The position numbers were made by a program, and so were the translations under genes. This document shows, piece by piece, positions 50,101-62,949 of a stretch of 64,000 nt of DNA. Within the stretch, counting starts at the first letter, position 1. Every line of letters starts with the position of its first letter. The stretch lies in NCBI GenBank assembly GCA_947044405.1, contig CAMRHE010000651.1, positions 411,001 to 475,000 of the forward strand, given 5' to 3'. Source of the DNA: Leptodactylus fallax (Eukaryota; Chordata; Amphibia; Anura; Leptodactylidae). Under the pieces are notes generated by a model. It saw only the letters and a list, made by a program, of their open reading frames with translations, was not told the DNA's origin and did no database searches.

Positions 50101-53100
50101 CTGTAAGAGCTGTGAACCTGAGGATCAGTCTATAGCAGGGGCTGGTTCTTTACTGTAAGAGCTGTGAACCTGAGGATAAGTCTATAGCAGGGGCTGGTTC
50201 TTTACTGTAAGAGCTGTGAATCTGAGGATCAGTCTATAGCAGGAGCTGGTTCTTTACTGTAAGAGCTGCGTACCTGAGGATCAGTCTATAGCAGGGGCTG
50301 GTTCTTTACTGTAAGAGCTGTGAACCTGAGGATCAGTCTATAGCAGGAGCTGGTTCTTTACTGTAAGAGCTGCGTACCTGAGGATCAGTCTATAGCAGGG
50401 GCTGGTTCTTTACTGTAAGAGCTGTGAACCTGAGGATCAGTCTATAGCAGGAGCTGGTTCTTAACTGTAAGAGCTGCGTACCTGAGGATCAGTCTATAGC
50501 AGGGGCTGGTTCTTTACTGTAAGAGCTGTGAACCTGAGGATCAGTCTATAGCAGGGGCTGGTTCTTTACTGTAAGAGCTGTGAACCTGAGGATCAGTCTA
50601 TAGCAGGGGCTGCTTCTTTACTGTAAGAGCTGCGTACCTGAGGATCAGTCTATAGCAGGGGCTGGTTCTTTACTGTAAGAGCTGCGTACCTGAGGATCAG
50701 TCTATAGCAGGAGCTGGTTCTTTACTGTAAGAGCTGTGAACCTGAGGATCAGTCTATAGCAGGGGCTGGTTCTTTACTGTAAGAGCTGTGAACCTGAGGA
50801 TCAGTCTATAGCAGGAGCTGGTTCTTAACTGTAAGAGCTGCGTACCTGAGGATCAGTCTATAGCAGGGGCTGGTTCTTTACTGTAAGAGCTGTGAACCTG
50901 AGGATCAGTCTATAGCAGGGGCTGGTTCTTTACTGTAAGAGCTGTGAACCTGAGGATCAGTCTATAGCAGGGGCTGGTTCTTTACTGTAAGAGCTGCGTA
51001 CCTGAGGATCAGTCTATAGCAGGGGCTGGTTCTTTACTGTAAGAGCTGTGAACCTGAGGATCAGTCTATAGCAGGGGCTGCTTCTTTACTGTAAGAGCTG
51101 TGAACCTGAGGATCAGTCTATAGCAGGGGCTGGTTCTTTACTGTAAGAGCTGTGAACCTGAGGATCAGTCTATAGCAGGGGCTGGTTCTTTACTGTAAGA
51201 GCTGTGAATCTGAGGATCAGTCTATAGCAGGGGCTGGTTCTTTACTGTAAGAGCTGTGAATCTGAGGATCAGTCTATAGCAGGAGCTGGTTCTTTACTGT
51301 AAGAGCTGTGAATCTGAGGATCAGTCTATAGCAGGGGCTGGTTCTTTACTGTAAGAGCTGTGAACCTGAGGATCAGTCTATAGCAGGGGCTGGTTCTTTA
51401 CTGTAAGAGCTGTGAACCTGAGGATCAGTCTATAGCAGGGGCTGGTTCTTTACTGTAAGAGCTGTGAACCTGAGGATCAGTCTATAGCAGGGGCTGGTTC
51501 TTTACTGTAAGAGCTGCGTACCTGAGGATCAGTCTATAGCAGGGGCTGGTTCTTTACTGTAAGAGCTGTGAACCTGAGGATAAGTCTATAGCAGGGGCTG
51601 GTTCTTTACTGTAAGAGCTGTGAATCTGAGGATCAGTCTATAGCAGGGGCTGGTTCTTTACTGAAAGAGCTGTGAACCTGAGGATCAGTCTATAGCAGGA
51701 GCTGGTTCTTTACTGTAAGAGCTGCGTACCTGAGGATCAGTCTATAGCAGGGGCTGGTTCTTTACTGTAAGAGCTGTGAACCTGAGGATCAGTCTATAGC
51801 AGGAGCTGGTTCTTTACTGTAAGAGCTGCGTACCTGAGGATCAGTCTATAGCAGGGGCTGGTTCTTTACTGTAAGAGCTGTGAACCTGAGGATCAGTCTA
51901 TAGCAGGAGCTGGTTCTTAACTGTAAGAGCTGCGTACCTGAGGATCAGTCTATAGCAGGAGCTGGTTCTTTACTGTAAGAGCTGTGAACCTGAGGATCAG
52001 TCTATAGCAGGGGCTGGTTCTTTACTGTAAGAGCTGCGTACCTGAGGATCAGTCTATAGCAGGGGCTGGTTCTTTACTGTAAGAGCTGTGAACCTGAGGA
52101 TCAGTCTATAGCAGGAGCTGGTTCTTAACTGTAAGAGCTGCGTACCTGAGGATCAGTCTATAGCAGGGGCTGGTTCTTTACTGTAAGAGCTGGGAACCTG
52201 AGGATCAGTCTATAGCAGGGGCTGGTTCTTTACTGTAAGAGCTGTGAACCTGAGGATCAGTCTATAGCAGGGGCTGGTTCTTTACTGTAAGAGCTGCGTA
52301 CCTGAGGATCAGTCTATAGCAGGGGCTGGTTCTTTACTGTAAGAGCTGTGAACCTGAGGATCAGTCTATAGCAGGGGCTGCTTCTTTACTGTAAGAGCTG
52401 TGAACCTGAGGATCAGTCTATAGCAGGGGCTGGTTCTTTACTGTAAGAGCTGTGAACCTGAGGATCAGTCTATAGCAGGGGCTGGTTCTTTACTGTAAGA
52501 GCTGTGAATCTGAGGATCAGTCTATAGCAGGGGCTGGTTCTTTACTGTAAGAGCTGTGAATCTGAGGATCAGTCTATAGCAGGAGCTGGTTCTTTACTGT
52601 AAGAGCTGTGAATCTGAGGATCAGTCTATAGCAGGGGCTGGTTCTTTACTGTAAGAGCTGTGAACCTGAGGATCAGTCTATAGCAGGGGCTGGTTCTTTA
52701 CTGTAAGAGCTGTGAACCTGAGGATCAGTCTATAGCAGGGGCTGGTTCTTTACTGTAAGAGCTGTGAACCTGAGGATCAGTCTATAGCAGGGGCTGGTTC
52801 TTTACTGTAAGAGCTGCGTACCTGAGGATCAGTCTATAGCAGGGGCTGGTTCTTTACTGTAAGAGCTGCGTACCTGAGGATCAGTCTATAGCAGGGGCTG
52901 GTTCTTTACTGTAAGAGCTGTGAACCTGAGGATCAGTCTATAGCAGGAGCTGGTTCTTAACTGTAAGAGCTGTGTACCTGAGGATCAGTCTATAGCAGGA
53001 GCTGGTTCTTTACTGTAAGAGCTGTGAATCTGAGGATCAGTCTATAGCAGGGGCTGGTTCTTTACTGTAAGAGCTGTGAATCTGAGGATCAGTCTATAGC

Positions 53101-54631
53101 AGGAGCTGGTTCTTTACTGTAAGAGCTGTGAATCTGAGGATCAGTCTATAGCAGGGGCTGGTTCTTTACTGTAAGAGCTGTGAACCTGAGGATCAGTCTA
53201 TAGCAGGGGCTGGTTCTTTACTGTAAGAGCTGTGAACCTGAGGATCAGTCTATAGCAGGGGCTGGTTCTTTACTGTAAGAGCTGTGAACCTGAGGATCAG
53301 TCTATAGCAGGGGCTGGTTCTTTACTGTAAGAGCTGCGTACCTGAGGATCAGTCTATAGCAGGGGCTGGTTCTTTACTGTAAGAGCTGCGAACCTGAGGA
53401 TCAGTCTATAGCAGGGGCTGGTTCTTTACTGTAAGAGCTGCGAACCTGAGGATAAGTCTATAGCAGGAGCTGGTTCTTTACTGTAAGAGCTGTGAACTTG
53501 AGGATCAGTCTATAGCAGGAGCTGGTTCTTTACTGTAAGAGCTGTGAACCTGAGGATCAGTCTATAGCAGGGGCTGGTTCTTTACTGTAAGAGCTGTGAA
53601 CCTGAGGATCAGTCTATAGCAGGGGCTGGTTCTTTACTGTAAGAGCTGTGAACCTGAGGATCAGTCTATAGCAGGGGCTGCTTCTTTACTGTAAGAGCTG
53701 TGAACCTGAGGATCAGTCTATAGCAGGGGCTGCTTCTTTACTGTAAGAGCTGTGAACCTGAGGATCAGTCTATAGCAGGGGCTGGTTCTTTACTGTAAGA
53801 GCTGTGAACCTGAGGATCAGTCTATAGCAGGGGCTGGTTCTTTACTGTAAGAGCTGTGAACCTGAGGATCAGTCTATAGCAGGGGCTGGTTCTTTACTGT
53901 AAGAGCTGTGAACCTGAGGATCAGTCTATAGCAGGGGCTGGTTCTTTACTGTAAGAGCTGTGAACCTGAGGATCAGTCTATAGCAGGGGCTGGTTCTTTA
54001 CTGTAAGAGCTGTGAACCTGAGGATCAGTCTATAGCAGGGGCTGGTTCTTTACTGTAAGAGCTGCGTACCTGAGGATCAGTCTATAGCAGGGGCTGGTTC
54101 TTTACTGTAAGAGCTGCGTACCTGAGGATCAGTCTATAGCAGGGGCTGGTTCTTTACTGTAAGAGCTGCGTACCTGAGGATCAGTCTATAGCAGGGGCTG
54201 CTTCTTTACTGTAAGAGCTGCGTACCTGAGGATCAGTCTATAGCAGGGGCTGGTTCTTTACTGTAAGAGCTGTGAATCTGAGGATCAGTCTATAGCAGGA
54301 GCTGGTTCTTTACTGTAAGAGCTGCGTACCTGAGGATCAGTCTATAGCAGGGGCTGGTTCTTTACTGTAAGAGCTGTGAATCTGAGGATCAGTCTATAGC
54401 AGGAGCTGGTTCTTTACTGTAAGAGCTGTGAATCTGAGGATCAATCTATAGCAGGAGCTGGTTCTTTACTGTAAGAGCTGTGAATCTGAGGATCAGTCTA
54501 TAGCAGGGGCTGGTTCTTTACTGTAAGAGCTGTGAACCTGAGGATCAGTCTATAGCAGGGGCTGGTTCTTTACTGTAAGAGCTGTGAATCTGAGGATCAG
54601 TCTATAGCAGGAGCTGGTTCTTTATTGTAAG
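50101..54631. repeat. 52-bp tandem array, about 87 copies, with a 1300-bp higher-order period
   Basis: The unit core is CTGAGGATCAGTCTATAGCA then GGGGCTGGTTCTTTACTGTA. Variants include TGTGAACC/TGCGTACC/TGTGAATC, GGGGCTGG/GGAGCTGG, CTGCTTC and TTCTTAACTG. The CTGCTTC variant sits at 51079, 52379 and 53679, exactly 1300 bp (25 units) apart, and TTCTTAACTG at about 50823 and 52124 agrees. A 1.3-kb block has therefore been copied at least twice. Degenerate units occur just left (50068-50100). Confidence 0.97.
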
Positions 54632-55081
54632 ATAAGGAGATTAGGAATACTACACTGTTCATATTGAGCTCATTGGGCTGTCAGCACTGCAGGGATGTGG
54701 CGGGCTGGCACGCAGTTGTAGTCCACAGGAGACCTTAGCCAGCTCTGCACCGCTACTCAGGTGACATTTGCTTTCTGTTTAGAACCCAATACCCAGCTGA
54801 TATGTGCGCCAAGCCTAATAAACCCCTAACACCCCCTCCCCCAACCACCACCCTAGAAGAAGCAGCACCAACTGCTTGAGATCCAATCTGCAGCCTCCAT
54901 TTCCCGATATTGTCGTCGCTGCTCACAGTGAATGTTGGAGCCGCAGAAATCTCCGCTCCATCAACAATAGCAGGAACTCCGGGCAGCCGAGCGCAGGATC
55001 TGCGATAATTCCAGAGATTTTACAGGAAGTGCAGAACTAGAGCCCAGGAGGGGGCGCTGTGACCCCCAGAGCAGGAAACTG
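54632..55081. other. Low-repeat spacer, no gene recognised
   Basis: About 450 bp without tandem structure lie between two arrays. GGAGGGGGCGCTGTGACC (55048-55065) is a partial CTCF-like word. No frame of note was seen. Confidence 0.5.
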
Positions 55082-56636
55082 GCCCTGTACCCTGTATTAT
55101 AAAGAATAGTGCGGTGGTATATAGAGGCCTGTACAATGGATTATAAAGAATAGTGCGGTGGTATATAGAGGCCTGTACACTGGATTATATAGTATATCAG
55201 GGGCGGTATATACAGGCCTGTACACTGGATTATATAGTATATCAGGACGGTATATAGAGGCCTGTACACTGGATTATATAGTATATCAGGACGGTATATA
55301 GAGGCCTGTACACTGGATTATATAGTATATCAGGACGGTATATAGAGGCCTGTACACTGGATTATATAGTATATCAGGACGGTATATAGAGGCCTGTACA
55401 CTGGATTATATAGTATATCAGGACGGTATATAGAGGCCTGTACACTGGATTATATAATATATCAGGACGGTATATAGAGGCCTGTACACTGGATTATATA
55501 GTATATCAGGGCGGTATATAGAGGCCTGTACACTGGATTATATAGTATATCAGGACGGTATATAGAGGCCTGTACACTGGATTATATAGTATATCAGGAC
55601 GGTATATAGAGGCCTGTACACTGGACTATATAGTATATCAGGACGGTATATAGAGGCCTGTACACTGGACTATATAGTATATCAGGACGGTATATAGAGG
55701 CCTGTACACTGGACTATATAGTATATCAGGACGGTATATAGAGGCCCTATACACTGGATTATATAGTATATCAGGACGGTATATAGAGGCCTGTACACTG
55801 GACTATATAGTATATCAGGACGGTATATAGAGGCCTGTACACTGGACTATATAGTATATCAGGACGGTATATAGAGGCCTGTACACTGGATTATATAGTA
55901 TATCAGGGCAGTATATAGAGGCCCTATACACTGGATTATATAGTATATCAGGACGGTATATACAGGCCCTGTATACTGGATTATATAGTATATCAGGACG
56001 GTATATAGAGGCCTGTACACTGGATTATATAGTATATCAGGACGGTATATAGAGGCCCTGTACACTGGATTATATAGTATATCAGGACGGTATATAGAGG
56101 CCTGTACACTGGATTATATAGTATATCAGGACGGTATATAGAGGCCTGTACACTGGATTATATAGTATATCAGGACGGTATATAGAGGCCTGTACACTGG
56201 ACTATATAGTATATCAGGACGGTATATAGAGGCCCTATACACTGGATTATATAGTATATCAGGACGGTATATAGAGGCCTGTACACTGGATTATATAGTA
56301 TATCAGGGCAGTATATAGAGGCCTGTACACTGGATTATATAGTATATCAGGACGGTATATAGAGGCCTGTACACTGGACTATATAGTATATCAGGATGGT
56401 ATATAGAGGCCTGTACACTGGATTATATAGTATATCAGGGCAGTATATAGAGGCCCTGTACACTGGATTATATAGTATATCAGGACGGTATATAGAGGCC
56501 CTGTACACTGGATTATATAGTATATCAGGACGGTATATACAGGCCCTGTACACTGGATTATATAGTATACCAGGGCAGTATATACAGGCCTGTACACTGG
56601 ACTATATAGTATATCAGGGCGGTATATAGAGGTCTA
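55082..56636. repeat. 44-bp AT-rich tandem array, about 35 copies
   Basis: The unit core is GAGGCCTGTACACTGGATTA, then TATAGTATATCAGGACGGTA. Variants are GGACTATATAG, GGGCAGTATA, GGCCCTAT and TATACAGGCC. The first two units are diverged (GGATTATAAAGAATAGTGCG). Each unit is rich in TATA words and self-complementary steps such as TATATAGTATATC. Short 68-codon frames spaced 44 bp apart are repeat artefacts. Confidence 0.96.
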
Positions 56637-57671
56637 TACTCTTACAGGATACAGGGGATCGGTATTATAGATATGTTTCAGTAAATTATACGGTGACATT
56701 ATGTGGGTCCTCCGCCGTCATCTCCTGGAGAGCGCGGTGTTGGGGGTGTCGGCTGTTTGGCCCACGTTCCTTTAAGGGATTGGCAGGATCCGGCGTTTCA
56801 TTCCGCACCCTGCCTCCAAACACACCCTGAGACAGCAATAAACGGCCGTCTATGGAAAAACACCCAGAGGACAGGCCGCATCCTGCTCCACAGCACAGGG
56901 CAGCCCCATATATCATTAGACTGCAGGCTGTGATTATGTTACCTGGAAGCTCAGCCTCGTGCTCCTGTATGCTGTCAGGAAATTAGTATCTACTTGGAAT
57001 TAACCCTCTCTTATTGCTTCTCTCCTGCCTGGGGGTAATGTTAGAGAGCCGTACAATTATAATGTATGACATCACAGTGTGAGTATTAACCCTGTAAGTG
57101 CTGCTGGGGATGGAGCCTGGCGCCCATTGCTCAGTATAGGAGAATATTTCGTATATTTACAATGACAGGCACATTCGGAGGCCATGACACTGTATATAGC
57201 TTGTCCTGCCCTCAGCTGAGGAGTTAGTGGGGAAGGGTCAGCAGTACACCGACTTATAGGAAGATATTCTGCATTACCCTGCAGCGCTGTCCTCACCTGT
57301 AATATCCACATGTGGCAATACAGCACCTCAGCAGTCAGTATCACACACGATGAGATTAGATACACAGCTGAACTGGCAGTATCACACATGGAAGAACTAG
57401 GTACACAACTAAGCAAACAGTATTGTTTTTAATGATTAACTCTTGTAGTACTAGAGCTGGGCTGGACATGACACCCTACTTTGCTTCAGGGAAAGATTCA
57501 AACAAGACGTGGAGCAAAAAAGCGAGAGTCATAACCAAGTGTGGAAAAACAACAGAGCAACGCGAGTTCACTAGTATTATATCACTACAGTGTGGTTACT
57601 CAGCAGGTGACGGAATAGAAAAGACTTAACCAATTGTACTACAAGACATAGGAAACAAATGTCACCAATGT
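56637..57671. other. Low-repeat spacer, no gene recognised
   Basis: This is about 1 kb between two arrays. Overlapping frames on opposite strands at 56686-56933 and a minus frame at 57072-57416 show no recognisable family. A short local duplication (GTATCACACACGATGAGATT / GTATCACACATGGAAGAACT) lies near 57338-57402. Confidence 0.5.
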
Positions 57672-60395
57672 AGAAGAATATACTATAATACTGCCCCCTA
57701 TGTACAAGAATATAACTACTATAATACTGCTCCTATGTACAAGAATATAACTACTATAATACTGCTATGTACAAGAATATAACTACTATAATACTGCCCC
57801 CTATGTACAAGAATATAACTACTATAATACTGCTCCTATGTACAAGAATATAACTACTATAATACTACTCCTATGTACAAGAATATAACTACTATAATAC
57901 TGCTCCTATGTACAAGAATATAACTACTATAATACTGCTCCTATGTACAAGAATATAACTACTATAATACTGCCCCTATGTGCAAGAATATAACTACTAT
58001 AATACTGCCTCCTATGTACAAGAATATAACTACTATAATACTACCCCCTATGTACAAGAATATAACTACTATAATACTGCCTCCTATGTACAAGAATATA
58101 ACTACTATAATACTACCTCCTATGTACAAGAATATAACTACTATAATACTACCTCCTATGTACAAGAATATAACTACTATAATACTACCTCCTATGTACA
58201 AGAATATAACTACTATAATACTACCTCCTATGTACAAGAATATAACTCCTATAATACTACCTCCTATGTACAAGAATATAACTACTATAATACTGCTCCT
58301 ATGTACAAGAATATAACTACTATAATACTGCTCCTATGTACAAGAATATAACTACTATAATACTACCTCCTATGTACAAGAATATAACTACTAACCCAAA
58401 ATATAACTACTATAATACTACCTCCTATGTACAAGAATATAACTACTATAATACTGCTCCTATGTACAAGAATATAACTACTATAATACTACCTCCTATG
58501 TACAAGAATATAACTACTATAATACTGCTCCTATGTACAAGAATATAACTACTATAATACTACTCCTATGTACAAGAATATAACTACTATAATACTGCCC
58601 CTATGTACAAGAATATAACTACTATAATACTGCTCCTATGTACAAGACTATAACTACTATAATACTGCCCCTATGTACAAGCATATAACTACTATAATAC
58701 TGCTCTTATGTACAAGAATATAACTACTATAATACTGCTCCTATGTACAAGAATATAACTACTATAATACTGCTCCTATGTACAAGAATATAACTACTAT
58801 AATACTACCTCCTATGTACAAGAATATAACTACTATAATACTGCTCCTATGTACAAGAATATAACTACTATAATACTACATCCTATGTACAAGAATATAA
58901 CTACTATAATACTGCTCCTATGTACAAGAATATAACTACTATAATACTGCCTCCTATGTACAAGAATATAACTACTATAATACCGCTCCTATGTACAAGA
59001 ATATAACTACTATAATACTGCTCCTATGTACAAGAATATAACTACTATAATACTGCTCCTATGTACAAGAATATAACTACTATAATACTACTCCTATGTA
59101 CAAGAATATAACTACTATAATACTACCTCCTATGTACAAGAATATAACTACTATAATACTGCTCCTATGTACAAGAATATAACTACTGTAATACTGCTCC
59201 TATGTACAAGAATATAACTACTATAATACTCTACTATGTACAAGAATATAACTACTATAATACTACTCCTATGTACAAGAATATAACTACTATAATACTA
59301 CTCCTATGTACAAGAATATAACTACTATAATACTACCCCTATGTACAAGAATATAACTACTATAATACTGCCTCCTATGTACAAGAATATAACTACTATA
59401 ATACCGCTCCTATGTACAAGAATATAACTACTATAATACTGCTCCTATGTACAAGAATATAACTACTATAATACTGCTCCTATGTACAAGAATATAACTA
59501 CTATAATACTGCTCCTATGTACAAGAATATAACTACTATAATACTGCTCCTATGTACAAGAATATAACTACTATAATACTACCTCCTATGTACAAGAATA
59601 TAACTACTATAATACTACTCCTATGTACAAGAATATAACTACTATAATACTGCTCCTATGTACAAGAATATAACTACTATAATACTACCTCCTATGTACA
59701 AGAATATAACCAAAACACCCATACTATAACTACTACTGCTCCTATGTACAAGAATATAACTACTATAATACTGCCTCCTATGTACAAGAATATAACTACT
59801 ATAATACTGCTCCTATGTACAAGAATATAACTACTATAATACTGCTCCTATGTACAAGAATATAACTACTATAATACTGCCTCCTATGTACAAGAATATA
59901 ACTACTATAATACTGCTCCTATGTACAAGAATATAACTACTATAATACTGCCTCCTATGTACAAGAATATAACTACTATAATACCGCTCCTATGTACAAG
60001 AATATAACTACTATAATACTAGCTCCTATGTACAAGAATATAACTACTATAATACTGCCTCCTATGTACAAGAATATAACTACTATAATACTGCTCCTAT
60101 GTACAAGAATATAACTACTATAATACTACCTCCTATGTACAAGAATATAACTACTATAATACTACTCCTATGTACAAGAATATAACTACTATAATACTGC
60201 TCCTATGTACAAGAATATAACTACTATAATACTGCTCCTATGTACAAGAATATAACTACTATAATACTGCTCCTATGTACAAGAATATAACTACTATAAT
60301 ACTGCTCCTATGTACAAGAATATAACTACTATAATACTGCTCCTATGTACAAGAATATAACTACTATAATACTACTCCTATGTACAAGAATATAA
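57672..60395. repeat. 35/36-bp AT-rich tandem array, about 77 copies
   Basis: The unit core is TATGTACAAGAATATAACTA, then CTATAATACTGCTCC. The 36-bp form has CTGCCTCC or CTACCTCC; 34-35-bp forms have CTACTCC. I recognise this repeat from memory as widespread in hyloid frog genomes, where it occurs as arrays at many loci. Rare disrupted units lie at about 58389-58402 and 59708-59735 (AACCAAAACACCCATACTAT). Frames such as MYKNITTIILPP repeats are artefacts. Confidence 0.95.
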
Positions 60396-60690
60396 TCATT
60401 ATCCCGTACCCCCGAGTGTCAGCCTGTCATTATCCTGTACCCCGAGTGTCAGCCTGTCATTATCCTGTACCCCACTGTCAGCCTGTCATTATCCTGTACC
60501 CCGAGTGTCAGCCTGTCATTATCCTGTACCCGAGTGTCAGCCTGTCATTGTCCCGTACCCCCAGTGTCAGCCTGTCATTGTCCCGTACCCCCAGTGTCAG
60601 CCTGTCATTGTCCCGTACCCCCAGTGTCAGCCTGTCATTATCCTGTACCCCCAGTGTCAGCCTGTCATTATCCCGTACCCCGAGTGTCGC
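60396..60690. repeat. 30-bp tandem array, about 10 copies
   Basis: The unit core is TGTCAGCCTGTCATTATCCT then GTACCCCGAG, with TTGTCCC/TTATCCT and CCCCAG/CCCGAG variants. It directly follows the last 35-bp unit (CAAGAATATAATCATTATCCC), with no spacer between the two unrelated arrays. Frames of 68-191 codons through it are repeat-driven. Confidence 0.93.
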
Positions 60691-62396
60691 TGTCCTGTAT
60701 ATCTATTGCTGCTGTTATATTTATATTGTCCTGCACTTAGATCCTGTATCTGAAGGGTTAATCACGGGTGATCTTTCGCCGCTGGCGCTGGATATGGCGC
60801 GGTTTGTTGTCCCTCGGGCCCCTGTTATGTTCACATTACTGCCCATAATAACTTCCTGTTGTGCGGATCCCATTGATATAGTCAGTGAGCACTTCATACA
60901 GTCACATCTTCCCCCCTCACTCAGTGGCGCCCCCGCCCTACATCCAGCAGATTGACATGATTAATACGTATGGTTGGATTATTCTGATTTTATTGTCATC
61001 GTCTTGTTTCCTTATTAATCCTATTTAGTTTGTGGCCAGTCAGAATATTACACACGTCCCCCCTTACAGGGATTACCTTGTGGCGCCCTCTTGTGTGCGT
61101 TCATCACCCAGCTTTCCACAGACTCTGACTGCCACATATCTCTGCATAGTTAGGAGGATTTATACATTTATCTTAATGTTTTTTTCTTGGGCTTTTTTTG
61201 CATTGTGCTTTATGGATTTACCCACAATAAAAAGTGTGTGAATCAGGAGGCTCAGGATGAACCCGGTCCTGTCCCTTTAATAAAATGCTACACTGGAGGA
61301 GCTGTTTTGTAGATGTGGATGAGGTTGTTCAGATAAATGGCACAATTAAAGATATTTTTGCCAAAATCCTGCTGTGTGTGAACACAACCTTATCCGTCAG
61401 ATAACATCCAGTTTCTACCTTTGTAGTTTTATAGGTTTTTTTTAGTGTTGGAAGTGCAATGTATAAAACTTACTACATGGAAACCGTCAACAAGCAGGGT
61501 GCTGGTTACTTGGGAGTTCAGCAGGTTTTCTGACTATAGTTCAGTCCTGGTCTAGTCCCCCAATGGTCTGCAGAATAACCCCACATTTCTAAGGTCACAT
61601 GACTGCGATGGCCAATGCTTTGCAGTCATGTGACTAACGTGACTGGTGTCCGTCGGGTTTCCTGAAACTGCCGGGGAGAAAAGTCCTCAGATGGGGACCA
61701 GCCGGTGGATAATCTTTACTGTAGCTTTTATGTTACTGAATTTGTGGGATTTTGGAATAATCAGATTCTGGATTAAAGGACTTTTATTATAGCATTAGAG
61801 TTGGAATAACCTGGGCCCCCGGGAGCCGGGACCTGCCAGCAGGATTTCTGACGTCTTCTACATGAGTAACCATTGGCTCGGCGTCCGCAGCATTACTCAC
61901 CCCGCTAGTTATGTCGCCTCTATAATTTATCCCTTCGCCTCATTGTTCTAATCCTATAGAAGGGGAAGGATGAGGCCACATAATGTCACGGGAGGGCGGG
62001 GCCGCTAATCCGGCCATCACAGCACTGCTGTATTATTGTTACATTGTTGTATTATTATTGTGTTGTTACTTTTTATATTCTTGTTTTTTATTACATTATG
62101 TTCTTTGTATTTGGCTCTTTTGTGGTATAGAAGGAGGCGTAGCTAGGAGGGGTTGTAACATGGGATAAATTATTGGCGGTTTGGCGGCCATGATATGATA
62201 TAAGGAGGGTGTCCTGAATATCGCGTCAATATCGCCGCCATCTCCATGTTTGTCATGTTAGACATGGCCTGGTACATAAGTGATGGCCACAGCTACCTCA
62301 CAAGTGACCAAAAACTATAACGGAGTTTCCAACTCTGTAAATTTAGACCACTAGGGGGATTAAAAATTGCATTCTGCTGTTGCTCATCTTACCCTA
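60691..62396. other. Low-repeat spacer with dispersed-repeat fragments
   Basis: This is 1.7 kb of mostly single-copy DNA. CACCCAGCTTTCC at 61106-61118 matches the arms of the inverted repeat at 62397-62828. GTGTGTGAACACAACCTTAT (61374-61393) resembles the tail of a frog dispersed repeat. A 41-bp palindromic unit lies at 61594-61634. No gene is supported. Confidence 0.5.
61594..61634. repeat. Perfect 13-bp inverted repeat GTCACATGACTGC with a 15-bp spacer
   Basis: GTCACATGACTGC (61594-61606) and GCAGTCATGTGAC (61622-61634) are exact reverse complements, separated by GATGGCCAATGCTTT. Each arm has TCACATGA, an E-box of the MITF/USF type, and the spacer has CCAAT. I recall a similar palindromic unit in frog dispersed repeats. 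Confidence 0.8.
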
Positions 62397-62454
62397 GGAA
62401 AGCTGGGTGGCGCTATCACTTGGCTTCTGTAATGCGCCATAATTAGGTAGATTG

Positions 62455-62755
62455 AAGGGGTTGTCTGGGATCATAATTTTGTGTAGTCAGGAGGGGAGGG
62501 CTAGAACATAATAATAATAATAATAATAATTAATTTTATTTATATAGCGCCAACATATTCCGCAGAACTGTACAATTGGTACATAAAAGTGTATTCATAC
62601 TGACCTGCATCCTCTTGGCCGTCCGTCACCTGCATTTATTCTGGATACAAACAGAGCTGACACTCCAGAGCCGAGGATGCAGGTCAGTATGAATTATTAT
62701 TTTCTAGCCCTCCCCTCCTGACTACAAGTCATTTTACGATCCTGGACAACCCCTT
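62455..62755. mobile_element. MITE-like hairpin element, about 300 bp
   Basis: The ends are AAGGGGTTGTCTGGGATC (62455 on) and GATCCTGGACAACCCCTT (to 62755). Inside these, GTAGTCAGGAGGGGAGGGCT pairs with AGCCCTCCCCTCCTGACTAC, and ATTCATACTGACCTGCATCC pairs with GGATGCAGGTCAGTATGAAT. The element is therefore nearly a full palindrome without coding capacity. The family with AAAGGGGTTGTCC ends is, from memory, very common in frogs. Target duplication is not clear, so the superfamily is left open. Confidence 0.8.
62506..62590. repeat. (AAT)n microsatellite plus a TATATAGCGCC repeat tail nested in the MITE's left arm
   Basis: About eight ATA/AAT units are followed by TTATTTATATAGCGCCAACA and TATTCCGCAGAACTGTACAA. 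This conserved motif next to AAT tracts is, from memory, a common amphibian dispersed repeat. The right MITE arm has no counterpart to it, so it was inserted after the hairpin formed. Confidence 0.75.
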
Positions 62756-62949
62756 TAACTATTCAATAGTCTTGTAAAGCTGGGTTATAACCTGTATGTC
62801 TTTCCTGAAGGTCATCACCCAGCTTTCCCAGGCCCCTGTATGGCTTTATGGATTATGAATTTGTATCTTTGATGTTGCACACAATGTCCATGTTGTGTTC
62901 TATGTGTCCTGCAATGCTGTTACAGTGTAGCATTCTAGGGATGAATGGC

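Larger units (their letters stand above)
62397..62828. repeat. Outer 13-bp inverted repeat enclosing a MITE
   Basis: GGAAAGCTGGGTG (62397-62409) and CACCCAGCTTTCC (62816-62828) are exact reverse complements about 0.4 kb apart, with the MITE hairpin between them. The same word at 61106-61118 shows that it belongs to a dispersed family, so this may be an older element with the MITE nested inside. Confidence 0.6.

Noticed and set aside
27453..60395. Common origin of all three arrays with 35-bp units
   Set aside because: The two at 27.4-33.9 kb are clearly related, but the unit at 57.7-60.4 kb shares only short words (TGTA, AAGA, ATA), no better than chance. Equal unit length is taken as coincidence.
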